A DNA stretch of 64,000 nucleotides from Nitrospirales bacterium (GTDB lineage Bacteria; Nitrospirota; Nitrospiria; Nitrospirales; UBA8639), in contig JAJEJG010000023.1 in NCBI GenBank assembly GCA_022828225.1, forward strand, positions 224,199 to 288,198, given 5' to 3'. The notes beneath the pieces are model-generated. The model ran no database searches. It saw only the letters and a list, made by a program, of their open reading frames with translations, and had not been told where the DNA came from. Positions 55,464-64,000 of this stretch are shown here, one piece after another. Position numbers and translations under genes: made by a program. Within the stretch, counting starts at the first letter, position 1. Every line of letters begins with the position of its first letter.

Positions 55464-55908
55464 GCCGCTCTTCCACGTCACGCTTAAAGACCTCCCTTAA
55501 AGCTCAAAAAGACAAACGATCAGCCGGTACCGAAGAAGCGTTCGTGCATTCGAAAGTGTCGGGCTACCCACTAACGGTCCGATGGGTATGAATGGCTTTT
55601 CGGAACCGGCGAGTGTTTCCTGTAATTCCCTCACTGTCAGCCACTTGACCGGCTGCCTCAAGCCCAGCCGCAGATCTTTGCTTTCGAGAAACCAGTTGTT
55701 TTTCTGCTGACTCTATAATATTATGGACTGCACTATTTTGGTGACAGCTACAACCATGACGGACAAGTCGTGAACTCCAGGGCTTGGGGCGCGGATCGCA
55801 CTCGATTTGAGCGTGAACGTCAGACCGTCGTAAACGACGCCAGTGACCGTTAGATGTTGCCTCCGGGTGACTATCTATCACAAACCAAACAAAAAGGAGC
55901 AGAAAGGT

Positions 55909-56187
55909 ATGAGAGACGAAGAAAAAATCGGGTCGGTGAAAAGCGCGGTGGATTTGGCAATCGTGGGGGATAACATCAGCGATATTACGTCGTTTACCCT
56001 GGAGAAATATGAATTCAAGAATGACACGACGCTTTCTGCCGAGGTGCGTGAGGCAGGAGACGCCAGGATGAAGGACGTTTTGTGGAAGCGGGTGGAAGAA
56101 TTGAAAAAGCGGCGCATGCAGATTCTGGCGGAAATGTTCACCTTGGCGGAAACCACGCTTGAAGAGGTTATCAATAAAGGGAAATAA
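55909..56187 (+). CDS. small helical protein, paralogue B
   Basis: ATG start after an aaggag RBS. Protein nearly identical to paralogue A. Confidence 0.8.
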   Translation: MRDEEKIGSVKSAVDLAIVGDNISDITSFTLEKYEFKNDTTLSAEVREAGDARMKDVLWKRVEELKKRRMQILAEMFTLAETTLEEVINKGK

Positions 56188-56434
56188 AACAATCTCTGAA
56201 GACATGAGGCTCTGGCCTGATGGTGCGCCAGCTTCACGGATGCCGAGTCATCCCAAAATTGTCAGCCGTTTGCGCGGCTTCATGTTCCCAGCCTCAAATG
56301 ATTTGTCTCGCCATTAACGGGTTGTTTTTCACGTCTTTCGGATTGATAAGTATGTTTACCAGTATGGAGCCTGGACCAAGACAGGCAAGCCTTAAGGTGC
56401 GGATTTCGAGTTGCCGAGTGCGTTGGAGAGAAGC

Positions 56435-59400
56435 ATGAACCAATCACCCAACCCCGTCGCCATCGTTGGATACAGTTACCGCATGCCGGGCGGAATCCGG
56501 ACCGACGATGACTTCTGGCGTCTGCTGAGCGAACGTGAGATCGTGCAGGAGTCCGTGACCGATCGCTACGGCAAAGGGTACCGTCCGATCGGCGGGTTTT
56601 CCGGCCCGGGGCGCTTCGCGAGTCCCTACGAGGGACTGATCCGCGAGGATGGAGAGAAGTTTTTCGATCGCAGTCTCTTCGGTTTGTCTCATAAAGAAAT
56701 GACGTTAGCGGACCCGCAGGTACGGATGTTGTTGACCTGTGCCTGGGAGACCTTCGAGCGGGTCGGCTGGGATTTGCACGCCTTGCGCAACAGTCCGACG
56801 GGCGTCTTTATCGGTGCGCAGGTACCTGCAGTGGCCAGTTGGCGTCCGATGCACGGGGCCTCCGAGTTCGACGTGACCAGCATCAGTCTGGCCATGCTGT
56901 CCAACAGGATCTCCTACCACTTCAACCTGATGGGCCCGTCAACCACCTATTGCACCGCGTGTTCCGCCGGGCTGACCGCGCTGCACTGGGCGATGACCGC
57001 GCTCCGGTGCGGCGACTGCGAACAAGCTCTCGTCGGGTCCGTCAATTACTTGGGCACCGCCAAGCTGAGTGCGTCCTTCAATGCGCTGGGTGTCATCAGT
57101 TCGGATGGCCGGTGCCATTCCTTCGACGCGGAAGCCAACGGCTACATGCGCGCGGAAGGGGCGTTCGTCTATGCCGTCAAGCCCTTGGCCGCGGCCGAAA
57201 GAGACGGGGATCCCATCTACGCCGTCATCGAAGCCACCGCGGTCAATGCAGCCGGTGCGGCCGACGGAACCGAGGGCTTGGCCCAAGGGCGCTACATCAC
57301 CGCGCCCACCCGCCATTCGCAAGTGGAGTTGATGCGTATCGCCTGCGCCCGCGCCAATCGTGCGCCTCAGGAGTTCGATTACATCGAAGCCCATGCGACC
57401 GGTACCGTGGTGGGTGACCGTATCGAGGGGAATGCCATCACGGAGGCGTTCGGCGGTTTCGACCGCCAGGTTCCGTTGCGGGTTTCCAGCGTCAAGAGCA
57501 ACGTGGGGCACATGGAAGCCGCCGCGTTTCATTGCGCCTTGCTCAAGGTCATCCTGATGATGCAGCGCCGCACGTTCGCGCCGATCTCCAAGAATTTCCT
57601 GGTGCCGAATCCGGAGATCGACTTCGACAGGGGTCCCATGCAGGTGCAGACGACCTGCGAACCTTTTCCCGACCGTCCGGTCCTGGTCGGCATCAATTCA
57701 TTCGGTTTCGGCGGGGCCAACGGGCATTGCGTGGTACGGGAATACCGCCCGGCGCAACCACGGATCTGGTCAATGGCCCTGGCTCCGGAGGCGGGCTTCA
57801 TGATCCCCCTGTCGGCGCGGACGTCCGGGACGCTGGTTCAAAGCGCACGACAACTGCGGGAGGCACTCGAGAAACAACCGATGGACCTCTATACGCTGGC
57901 CGGCAATCTCAGCCGTCGCCGTACTCATTTCCCTGCGCGGACGGCTTTTGCGGTGCGCAACCAAATAGAATTGATCGAAGCGCTGGATGCCTTTGAAAAA
58001 GACCCCGCGCCGGTCGCAACGGTCAGCGAAGGCGAACGACGTCTGGTGATGGTGTTCTCAGGACAGGGGACGCAGTGGGCCGGTTGCGGTCGCGGGCTCT
58101 ACGACGCCGACCCCGTGTTCCGCCGCGTCATCGATGCGATCGAGGGATACTGGCGTGAGCACTCGGACGTCTCGTTGCGTGCAGCCTGTTTCTCGGCCAG
58201 TCAGTCAGAACTCGACGAGTGCGAGTTGGCCCAACCCGTCACGTTCATGATCCAATGCGCTCTGGCGGAATTGTTCAAGACGTGGGGGGCGTACCCTGAC
58301 TGCGTGGTGGGGCACAGTTCCGGCGAGGCCGCCGCGGCTTACGCATGTGGGGCTCTCTCTCTGGCGGAAGCCACACGCCTGATTTTTCATCGCGCCACGT
58401 TGCAACAGCGCGTGGCCGGTTCCGGTCGCATGCTGGCGATCGGCCTCGACCGGCCTGGCGTGGAACAACTGCTCGACACGCTACACGTTCCCTTTCGGGA
58501 CGGGGAAGCCCGGCAGGTTGAGATCGCCTGCGAGAACGCGCCGGCCAGCACCGTCATCTGCGGGAAGGAGGCTGCCTTGCGGCCCGTCATGGAGGAATTG
58601 GACCGGCGCCACCTGCAGAATCGGCTGCTTCAGGGCAATATCGCCTTCCATTCCACGGCGATGGATCCGCTCAAGGACGACGCCGGGGTGTTCCTGTCCT
58701 TTCTGAACGATTGCGCCTTCGACGCCGAAGTGCCGTTGGTTTCTTCGGTGACCGGACAGACGACGCAACGGCTGGACAGCGCCTACTGGTGGAAGAACAT
58801 TCGCCAGACGGTCCTCTTTGCCGCGGCGGTGGAAACCGTCAAGCGGGAGTACCGGCCCGACGTCTACTTGGAACTCGCGCCGCACAGCGCCCTGCAATCC
58901 ACCCTTTCGCAGTGCCTGGAAGACAGCGTGCCGGCGCCGGTCTGCATTCCGACGCTGATGCGAGACACGGACGTCTGCCTCAGTTTCAAACAGGCGTTAG
59001 GCGCCCTGTTCAGGGCCGGTGTGGACCTGGACTTCGCCGCCCAGTATCCGCGACCGGAGCCCATTGTCCATTTGCTGCCCGGTCATCCGAAAGAAGAGCA
59101 GGTGACGATGGATATCATGTGTGACAACGAGTTTTTTGTCCGGCAAGGCGAGTATTCTCACGGCCCGCTGGTCGGCCACAAGGTGCCGAGTGACCATATG
59201 CTCTTCGAGGCGCGGCTTTCCGAGAAGGACTTTCCCTGGCTGGCGGACCACCGCGTACATCACGCGCCGATCATGCCCGGGGCCGGATACATCGAGTTAA
59301 TCCTGGAAGCCCTCGGAGGCGTTCCGCTTCATTTCGACGTGCTCGAATTCCTTCAGCCTTGTCCCATCCCCAAGACGCCGGTTCGCTTGCAGACGGCCTT

Positions 59401-62400
59401 GCATCCGGTGCCCAATGTACCGGACGAATTCACCTTCACCATCTCTTCCCGGCCGTACGACGTCGAGGCGCAGAGCGAGTTGCACGGCCGCGGCAAGGTT
59501 CGGCGGGTGAGCGGCGAGGTGCCGGCGGATGTGTCGGGCCGGCTGGCCGACATAGATACCGGCGGCTTTGAACGTTCGTCTCTGGCTGACGACAAGGATT
59601 TTTACGAACGACTGGAAGCCGTCCTCAGCGAAACCTTCCAGTACGGTCCCTTCTTCAGGACCATTCAGCGCGTTTTGGTGGATACGACGTCCAAGGCTTA
59701 TCTTTTCGATGTAGAGATGGATGGGGGGTTATGGACGACGGGTCGAGAAGAGGGCTATGTCTCGTGTCCCCCCTTGTTCGACGGGGGCCTGCAGATATTT
59801 CTTTATCACTTGCTCAATGCCGCTGACCTCTTCGCCATACCGCAGCGGGCCGAAGGCATCACGTTCGTTCGCCCGCCGACCGGCCCGAGAGTTACGTGTC
59901 ACGTCACCAAACCCCGTGAAGATTGGATGGATGCCAACGAGAGGGGGCAGCATTCCGTACGTCGGGGCGAAAGATCCGGCGGAAGCATCAGTTTTTACGA
60001 CGGCGCCACCGGAGAACTCATCGCCCACATCCGTGAATACACGTATTTCACGTCCAATCCGAAATGGAACGACTTGCTGAACAGCAAGCACAGGATTTCC
60101 TGGCAACCGAAATTCATCCCCACCGGCCAAGCACTGATCGACAGACTGCCCGACGGAGAGATCGAGCCCGTCGCGCTCATTGTCGCCCTCGAGCAGCCTG
60201 AAAGGGGCGAACGCTACGCCTGTCACGTCATCGAGTTCGCGGGTGGTCGCGAGCCCGACCGGACCGTCCTCAAACAATGTATCGACTATCTCGCGAGTGG
60301 CGAGGCACAGACCGAGTTCTGGCTCGTCAGCGACAACGAAGACGGCACCCGAGCCCATTACGACGCCTTCCATCAACGCGATGCCGCGTTGCGTTTCGAA
60401 AGCCTCGATCCTGCCGTTCAGCCGGAACTGGAAACGGGCTTGCTTCGTCCGGCCGCCGCCGAGATCATCTTCTTGCATGGGGGCGATGCGCCTGGGCCGG
60501 AGGCATGGCAAATTCTGCAGCGGTTGGCAGTAGCCGGAGGCTTGGCGCTGGTCTGTCATGACGAGGGTGCCGTTATCGACCCGAGCGCCGGCTGGACCAC
60601 GGTTCGCGCCGGCCGGTGCACGACCCTGCTGCAGGCGCCGCCGAACTACGCCGATTTCGCGGACACGACGAAATCTTCAGGCCCCCGGTGGGTGCTGGGC
60701 GAGCCGGGAAGCTGGGCTGAGGATTGGGCGGCCGTGCTGAACGCACCCGATGTGCATTCGATTGCTGCTGAACGCCTTGCCGCTGATTTTCTCTCGATCG
60801 ACGCGTGGCCGCAGGCGGCCGACGTGCGGGACATCGATTTCTTTTGCGGTACGGATTCCGAGGATCCGACCGGCGAACAGGCAGCGTCGCGTTTTATCGC
60901 CTTTGTCCAGTCTCTGGTTTCCTACAGGATCGAGCATGCGAGTTCCCCCTGCCGTTTGACCGTGGTGACGCGCGGAGCCGCCTTCGAGGTGGAAGACCCG
61001 CGCGGGAGTGCACTGTGGGGAGCGGTTCGAAGTATGGCCATGGAAATCGGTGAAGAAGCCGGGATCGATTTCCGCTTGGTGGACCTGGGTGGCTCCGATG
61101 ATTTGAAGACGTTGGCGTGGCTCAATCGTCACGACGTGCGCGAGCGCGAATTGGCAGTGCGACAGAACCGTTTATGGGTGCCGCGGATGGTCAGCATTCG
61201 GGAGCGCTATTCGCGGGTACCTCCCGGTGAGGACACCGCGTACCGGCTCTGCCTGGACAATCCGGGGCAGATGACCGGTCTCGAAATGAAAGCGTACGAG
61301 CCCCCGGCAATGGGGCCGAGCGACGTGGAAATCGATGTGGCCGCGTCAGCGCTCAACTTCCGTGACGTCATGGTCACGCTGGGGCTGTTGCCGGCATTGG
61401 CCTACGAACGCTCGGCGCTGGGTCATGAAGTCGGCATGGAGGCGAGCGGGGTCGTGCGTCGCGCCGGGTCGGAGGTGCGGCATTGTCGCGTTGGCGATGA
61501 GGTGGCCTTCATCAAGGGCGGGTGTATCGGCAATCGCGTGGTGGTCAACCAATACCTCGTATTCGTCAAACCAAGCCGCCTGAGCATGGAGGAAGCTGCG
61601 TCATCATTATCGGTCTACGTCACCGCGTACTATTCCCTGATCCATCTGGCCCGGCTGCGGAAGGGCCAGCGCGTGCTCATTCACTCGGCCATGGGCGGCG
61701 TCGGGCAGGCGGCCATCGCCTTGTCCAAGCACGCGGGGGCAGAGATCTACGCCACGGCCGGCAGCGAGAGCAAGCGTGACCAATTACGGGCGTTGGGCGT
61801 CCGGGCGGCGTTTGATTCGCACAGCTTCGACTGGTACGACGAGTTGATGGCGGCGACCGGGGGCGAGGGTGTCGACGTCGTGTTGAATTCCCTGGCCGGC
61901 CGCCACGTTGAATTGTGCCTGCAGGCCTTGCGTCCGGCGGGCTGGCACTGTGAGATCGGCAAGGTCGATATCTATGCCGACAACGAACTCAACCTGCGGA
62001 TCTTCCGGAAGAACCTGCGGTTCGCGGCCATCGACGTGGATCGCCTGATGATCGACGATCCGTTGCTTTCTCGCGAACTCTCTCAGGCCTGTCTGGACTT
62101 GCTGGATCAAGGCGCGTTGCCGCCGTTGCCAATCACCGTCTTTCCGTACAAGGATTACACCAAGGCCCTGCGCTTGATGACGACCGGCCAGCACCAGGGG
62201 AAACTCGTCCTGAAGGCTCCGCCGGCTTCCGTCGCTCCCGAATTCCCGATTGCGGACGTGCGGCCCCTGTTCGATCCCGAGGCGACCTACCTGGTGACCG
62301 GCGGCCTTGGCGGCTTCGGCCTGCGATTGTTGCCGTACTTGGTGGCCTCGGGTGCGCGCCATCTGACCTTGATGGACCGTGACCCTCAGCGACATCGGGA

Positions 62401-63472
62401 CGCCGAGTGGATTCGCCAGTCGAGCGCTCTGGCTTACATGGATGAGCACGTCGAATTCGACATCGTGCCTGGTGATGTGGCGAAGGAAGAGGACGTCCGG
62501 CGCTGCATCGCGCAATTGCAGAGGCCGCTGAAGGGTGTGTTCCATTTGGCCGGGACGCTGGACGATCGGTTACTGGCCGACATCTCGGATGAATCCCTGA
62601 CCAAGGTGTTCGCACCCAAGGTGCAGGGGGCTCTCCATCTGGAACGGGCCACCGAGGGCTGCGCTCTCGATCACTTCGTGTTGTTTTCCTCGACGGCCTC
62701 GATGTTGGGCAATCCCGGGCAGATCAACTACAGTGCGGCAAACGCGTTCCTGGACGCGTTGGTGGCCAGTCGCCGCCGGCAGGGTCTGCCGGGTTTGTCT
62801 TACAACATGGCCGCCGTGGCCGATGCCGGCATGGCCGCGCGCAGTCTCCCGGTCTTGCGCATGATGCGCGCCGCCGGGCTGCCGCCGGTCAGCAGCGATT
62901 TCGCCATTGCCAATCTTGACTATGCCTTGCGCTCGATGCCCGACCGGGATCACCTGGTCACCGTCCTGTTCGAACGTCCGACGTGGACGGTTGACTTTCC
63001 GGATTACATGCGCATCGGACGCTTAATGCACAATCAGGATGCCTTCAACGTTGGCGCCGCGGGCGAACTGACGCTCGACAGCGTGGTGGCGCAGATTGCC
63101 GCCAAGGTCGCCGAACTCTGCGGCCACGAGGAGGGCGGCGTGGAGGAACCGTTGTCCAGTTTCGGGCTTACGTCGATCTCGGTCGCCGAGTTGGGGACGT
63201 TCATCCAGACGCAGTTCAACTACCGCGTAAGCGCGCTCGAACTGATGACCACGGCCTCCGCGCTGTCGCTGGCACAGGGGATCATTCATGGAAAGACGGA
63301 CGTCGAGGAAGATCAGGCCGAGGCGGATAAGGCTGACGCTGAAGATGCGCTCGTTGTGGTCCAGCGGCACGTTCGCCGCACGCCATCAGCTTTTGCCAGC
63401 GCGCCGGATGATCACTTTCCGTCCGGGGCCGGGATTGAATCAAGCATCGCGGAAGAACCCGCTGTCCGCTGA
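56435..63472 (+). CDS. single-module reducing type I polyketide synthase (KS-AT-DH-[psiKR]-ER-KR-ACP)
   Basis: KS: TACSAGLTALHWA, EAHATGT, SNVGHMEAAA. AT: GHSSGEAAA. DH: ADHRVHHAPIMPGAGYIEL and DGGLQ. ER: NFRDVMVTLGLLP, SAMGGVGQAAI. KR: YLVTGGLGGFGLRL. ACP: SSFGLTSISVAELG. Confidence 0.96.
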   Translation: MNQSPNPVAIVGYSYRMPGGIRTDDDFWRLLSEREIVQESVTDRYGKGYRPIGGFSGPGRFASPYEGLIREDGEKFFDRSLFGLSHKEMTLADPQVRMLLTCAWETFERVGWDLHALRNSPTGVFIGAQVPAVASWRPMHGASEFDVTSISLAMLSNRISYHFNLMGPSTTYCTACSAGLTALHWAMTALRCGDCEQALVGSVNYLGTAKLSASFNALGVISSDGRCHSFDAEANGYMRAEGAFVYAVKPLAAAERDGDPIYAVIEATAVNAAGAADGTEGLAQGRYITAPTRHSQVELMRIACARANRAPQEFDYIEAHATGTVVGDRIEGNAITEAFGGFDRQVPLRVSSVKSNVGHMEAAAFHCALLKVILMMQRRTFAPISKNFLVPNPEIDFDRGPMQVQTTCEPFPDRPVLVGINSFGFGGANGHCVVREYRPAQPRIWSMALAPEAGFMIPLSARTSGTLVQSARQLREALEKQPMDLYTLAGNLSRRRTHFPARTAFAVRNQIELIEALDAFEKDPAPVATVSEGERRLVMVFSGQGTQWAGCGRGLYDADPVFRRVIDAIEGYWREHSDVSLRAACFSASQSELDECELAQPVTFMIQCALAELFKTWGAYPDCVVGHSSGEAAAAYACGALSLAEATRLIFHRATLQQRVAGSGRMLAIGLDRPGVEQLLDTLHVPFRDGEARQVEIACENAPASTVICGKEAALRPVMEELDRRHLQNRLLQGNIAFHSTAMDPLKDDAGVFLSFLNDCAFDAEVPLVSSVTGQTTQRLDSAYWWKNIRQTVLFAAAVETVKREYRPDVYLELAPHSALQSTLSQCLEDSVPAPVCIPTLMRDTDVCLSFKQALGALFRAGVDLDFAAQYPRPEPIVHLLPGHPKEEQVTMDIMCDNEFFVRQGEYSHGPLVGHKVPSDHMLFEARLSEKDFPWLADHRVHHAPIMPGAGYIELILEALGGVPLHFDVLEFLQPCPIPKTPVRLQTALHPVPNVPDEFTFTISSRPYDVEAQSELHGRGKVRRVSGEVPADVSGRLADIDTGGFERSSLADDKDFYERLEAVLSETFQYGPFFRTIQRVLVDTTSKAYLFDVEMDGGLWTTGREEGYVSCPPLFDGGLQIFLYHLLNAADLFAIPQRAEGITFVRPPTGPRVTCHVTKPREDWMDANERGQHSVRRGERSGGSISFYDGATGELIAHIREYTYFTSNPKWNDLLNSKHRISWQPKFIPTGQALIDRLPDGEIEPVALIVALEQPERGERYACHVIEFAGGREPDRTVLKQCIDYLASGEAQTEFWLVSDNEDGTRAHYDAFHQRDAALRFESLDPAVQPELETGLLRPAAAEIIFLHGGDAPGPEAWQILQRLAVAGGLALVCHDEGAVIDPSAGWTTVRAGRCTTLLQAPPNYADFADTTKSSGPRWVLGEPGSWAEDWAAVLNAPDVHSIAAERLAADFLSIDAWPQAADVRDIDFFCGTDSEDPTGEQAASRFIAFVQSLVSYRIEHASSPCRLTVVTRGAAFEVEDPRGSALWGAVRSMAMEIGEEAGIDFRLVDLGGSDDLKTLAWLNRHDVRERELAVRQNRLWVPRMVSIRERYSRVPPGEDTAYRLCLDNPGQMTGLEMKAYEPPAMGPSDVEIDVAASALNFRDVMVTLGLLPALAYERSALGHEVGMEASGVVRRAGSEVRHCRVGDEVAFIKGGCIGNRVVVNQYLVFVKPSRLSMEEAASSLSVYVTAYYSLIHLARLRKGQRVLIHSAMGGVGQAAIALSKHAGAEIYATAGSESKRDQLRALGVRAAFDSHSFDWYDELMAATGGEGVDVVLNSLAGRHVELCLQALRPAGWHCEIGKVDIYADNELNLRIFRKNLRFAAIDVDRLMIDDPLLSRELSQACLDLLDQGALPPLPITVFPYKDYTKALRLMTTGQHQGKLVLKAPPASVAPEFPIADVRPLFDPEATYLVTGGLGGFGLRLLPYLVASGARHLTLMDRDPQRHRDAEWIRQSSALAYMDEHVEFDIVPGDVAKEEDVRRCIAQLQRPLKGVFHLAGTLDDRLLADISDESLTKVFAPKVQGALHLERATEGCALDHFVLFSSTASMLGNPGQINYSAANAFLDALVASRRRQGLPGLSYNMAAVADAGMAARSLPVLRMMRAAGLPPVSSDFAIANLDYALRSMPDRDHLVTVLFERPTWTVDFPDYMRIGRLMHNQDAFNVGAAGELTLDSVVAQIAAKVAELCGHEEGGVEEPLSSFGLTSISVAELGTFIQTQFNYRVSALELMTTASALSLAQGIIHGKTDVEEDQAEADKADAEDALVVVQRHVRRTPSAFASAPDDHFPSGAGIESSIAEEPAVR

Positions 63473-63499
63473 TTCATCGGGACGGAGGATGCCATAGCC

Positions 63500-64000
63500 G
63501 TGCCACATGCGCTTCTGGTGTATCCCGAACATCCCCCGACTTACTGGGGCGCGAACTTTGCGCTGAAGCTCCTTGGGATCAAAGCGGTTTTTCCCCCTCT
63601 GGGTCTGCTCACTATCGCCGCGATGTTTCCGCCGGACTACGACCTCCGCCTCGTGGATATGAACGTGACGCCCTTGGAGGACTCCGACCTGGAGTGGGCC
63701 GATCTGGTCTGTACCTCCACCATGATCGTTCAACGACACTCCCTGCAAACCGTGATCGAGCGGTGCAACCGGACCGGCGTTCCCGTGGTGGCCGGAGGCC
63801 CCCATCCCACCACGTTTCATGCAGAAATTCCGGGCGTGACCCATTTCGTGCTGGATGAAGCCGAGGAAATCTTTCCCGAATTTCTGCGCGACCTGGAGAA
63901 CGGCACGACCAAAGCCATCTACCGGGAGCCGCGCAAACCGGACGTGAGCCTCACGCCGGTGCCCCGCTTCGACCTCATCGATACCAAGGCCTATCACTCG
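63500..64000 (+). CDS. cobalamin-binding-domain radical SAM-type protein, truncated by window end
   Basis: GTG start, open to the window end: VPHALLVYPEHPPTYWGANFALKLLGIKAVFPPLGLLTIAAMFP...VVAGGPHPTTFHAEIPGVTHFVLDEAEEIFPEFLRDLENG. The radical-SAM Cys motif lies beyond the window. Confidence 0.82.
   Translation, partial: MPHALLVYPEHPPTYWGANFALKLLGIKAVFPPLGLLTIAAMFPPDYDLRLVDMNVTPLEDSDLEWADLVCTSTMIVQRHSLQTVIERCNRTGVPVVAGGPHPTTFHAEIPGVTHFVLDEAEEIFPEFLRDLENGTTKAIYREPRKPDVSLTPVPRFDLIDTKAYHS

Noticed and set aside
55179-56187. The two small paralogous proteins as precursors for the NHLP exporter
   Set aside because: No GG/GA-type leader cleavage site and a charged helical C-terminus rather than a Cys/Ser/Thr-rich core. 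~37 kb away. Kept as a separate finding, not called a RiPP precursor.

Overview
This 64 kb, GC-rich bacterial chromosomal window is densely coded. I found no rRNA, no CRISPR array and no clear transposase or phage genes. From left to right it contains: an RND efflux pump; a TonB-dependent receptor with an acidic/His-rich segment; HemD; a lipoprotein; VOC and metallo-beta-lactamase-fold proteins; PSP1/RicT and DsrE proteins. Next come a complete three-gene NHLP/NHLM-type peptide export system with no visible precursor, nth, rpsU and pntAA-AB-B. Two divergent hydrolase-fold proteins with apparently degenerate active sites follow, the second in an operon with a HEAT-repeat gene. A fused glycine/sarcosine-dimethylglycine methyltransferase, a porin and a polyamine-type ABC operon (potABCD-like) lead to a tandem operon of four HEAT-repeat proteins. 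Then come ugd, tRNA-Gly(GCC), ChaN, CDGSH, the tesA-ybbA-ybbP block, tRNA-Leu(GAG) with a nearby partial copy of its 3' end, a HAD hydrolase, queE, pepA and nagZ. Close to the right edge lie a duplicated Cys/His-motif protein, a STAS protein, two near-identical small helical proteins, and a large single-module reducing type I PKS followed by a B12-binding radical-SAM-type protein cut by the window edge. Dispersed non-coding elements include two ~145 bp copies of a MITE-like element with terminal inverted repeats, a long imperfect hairpin repeat and REP-like repeats. The repeats and gene content suggest a Nitrospira-like (Nitrospirota) host; this is inference only. The most interesting candidates are the PKS/radical-SAM locus with its paired small proteins, the orphan NHLP exporter, the HEAT-repeat operon, and the duplicated C-CCGH protein.
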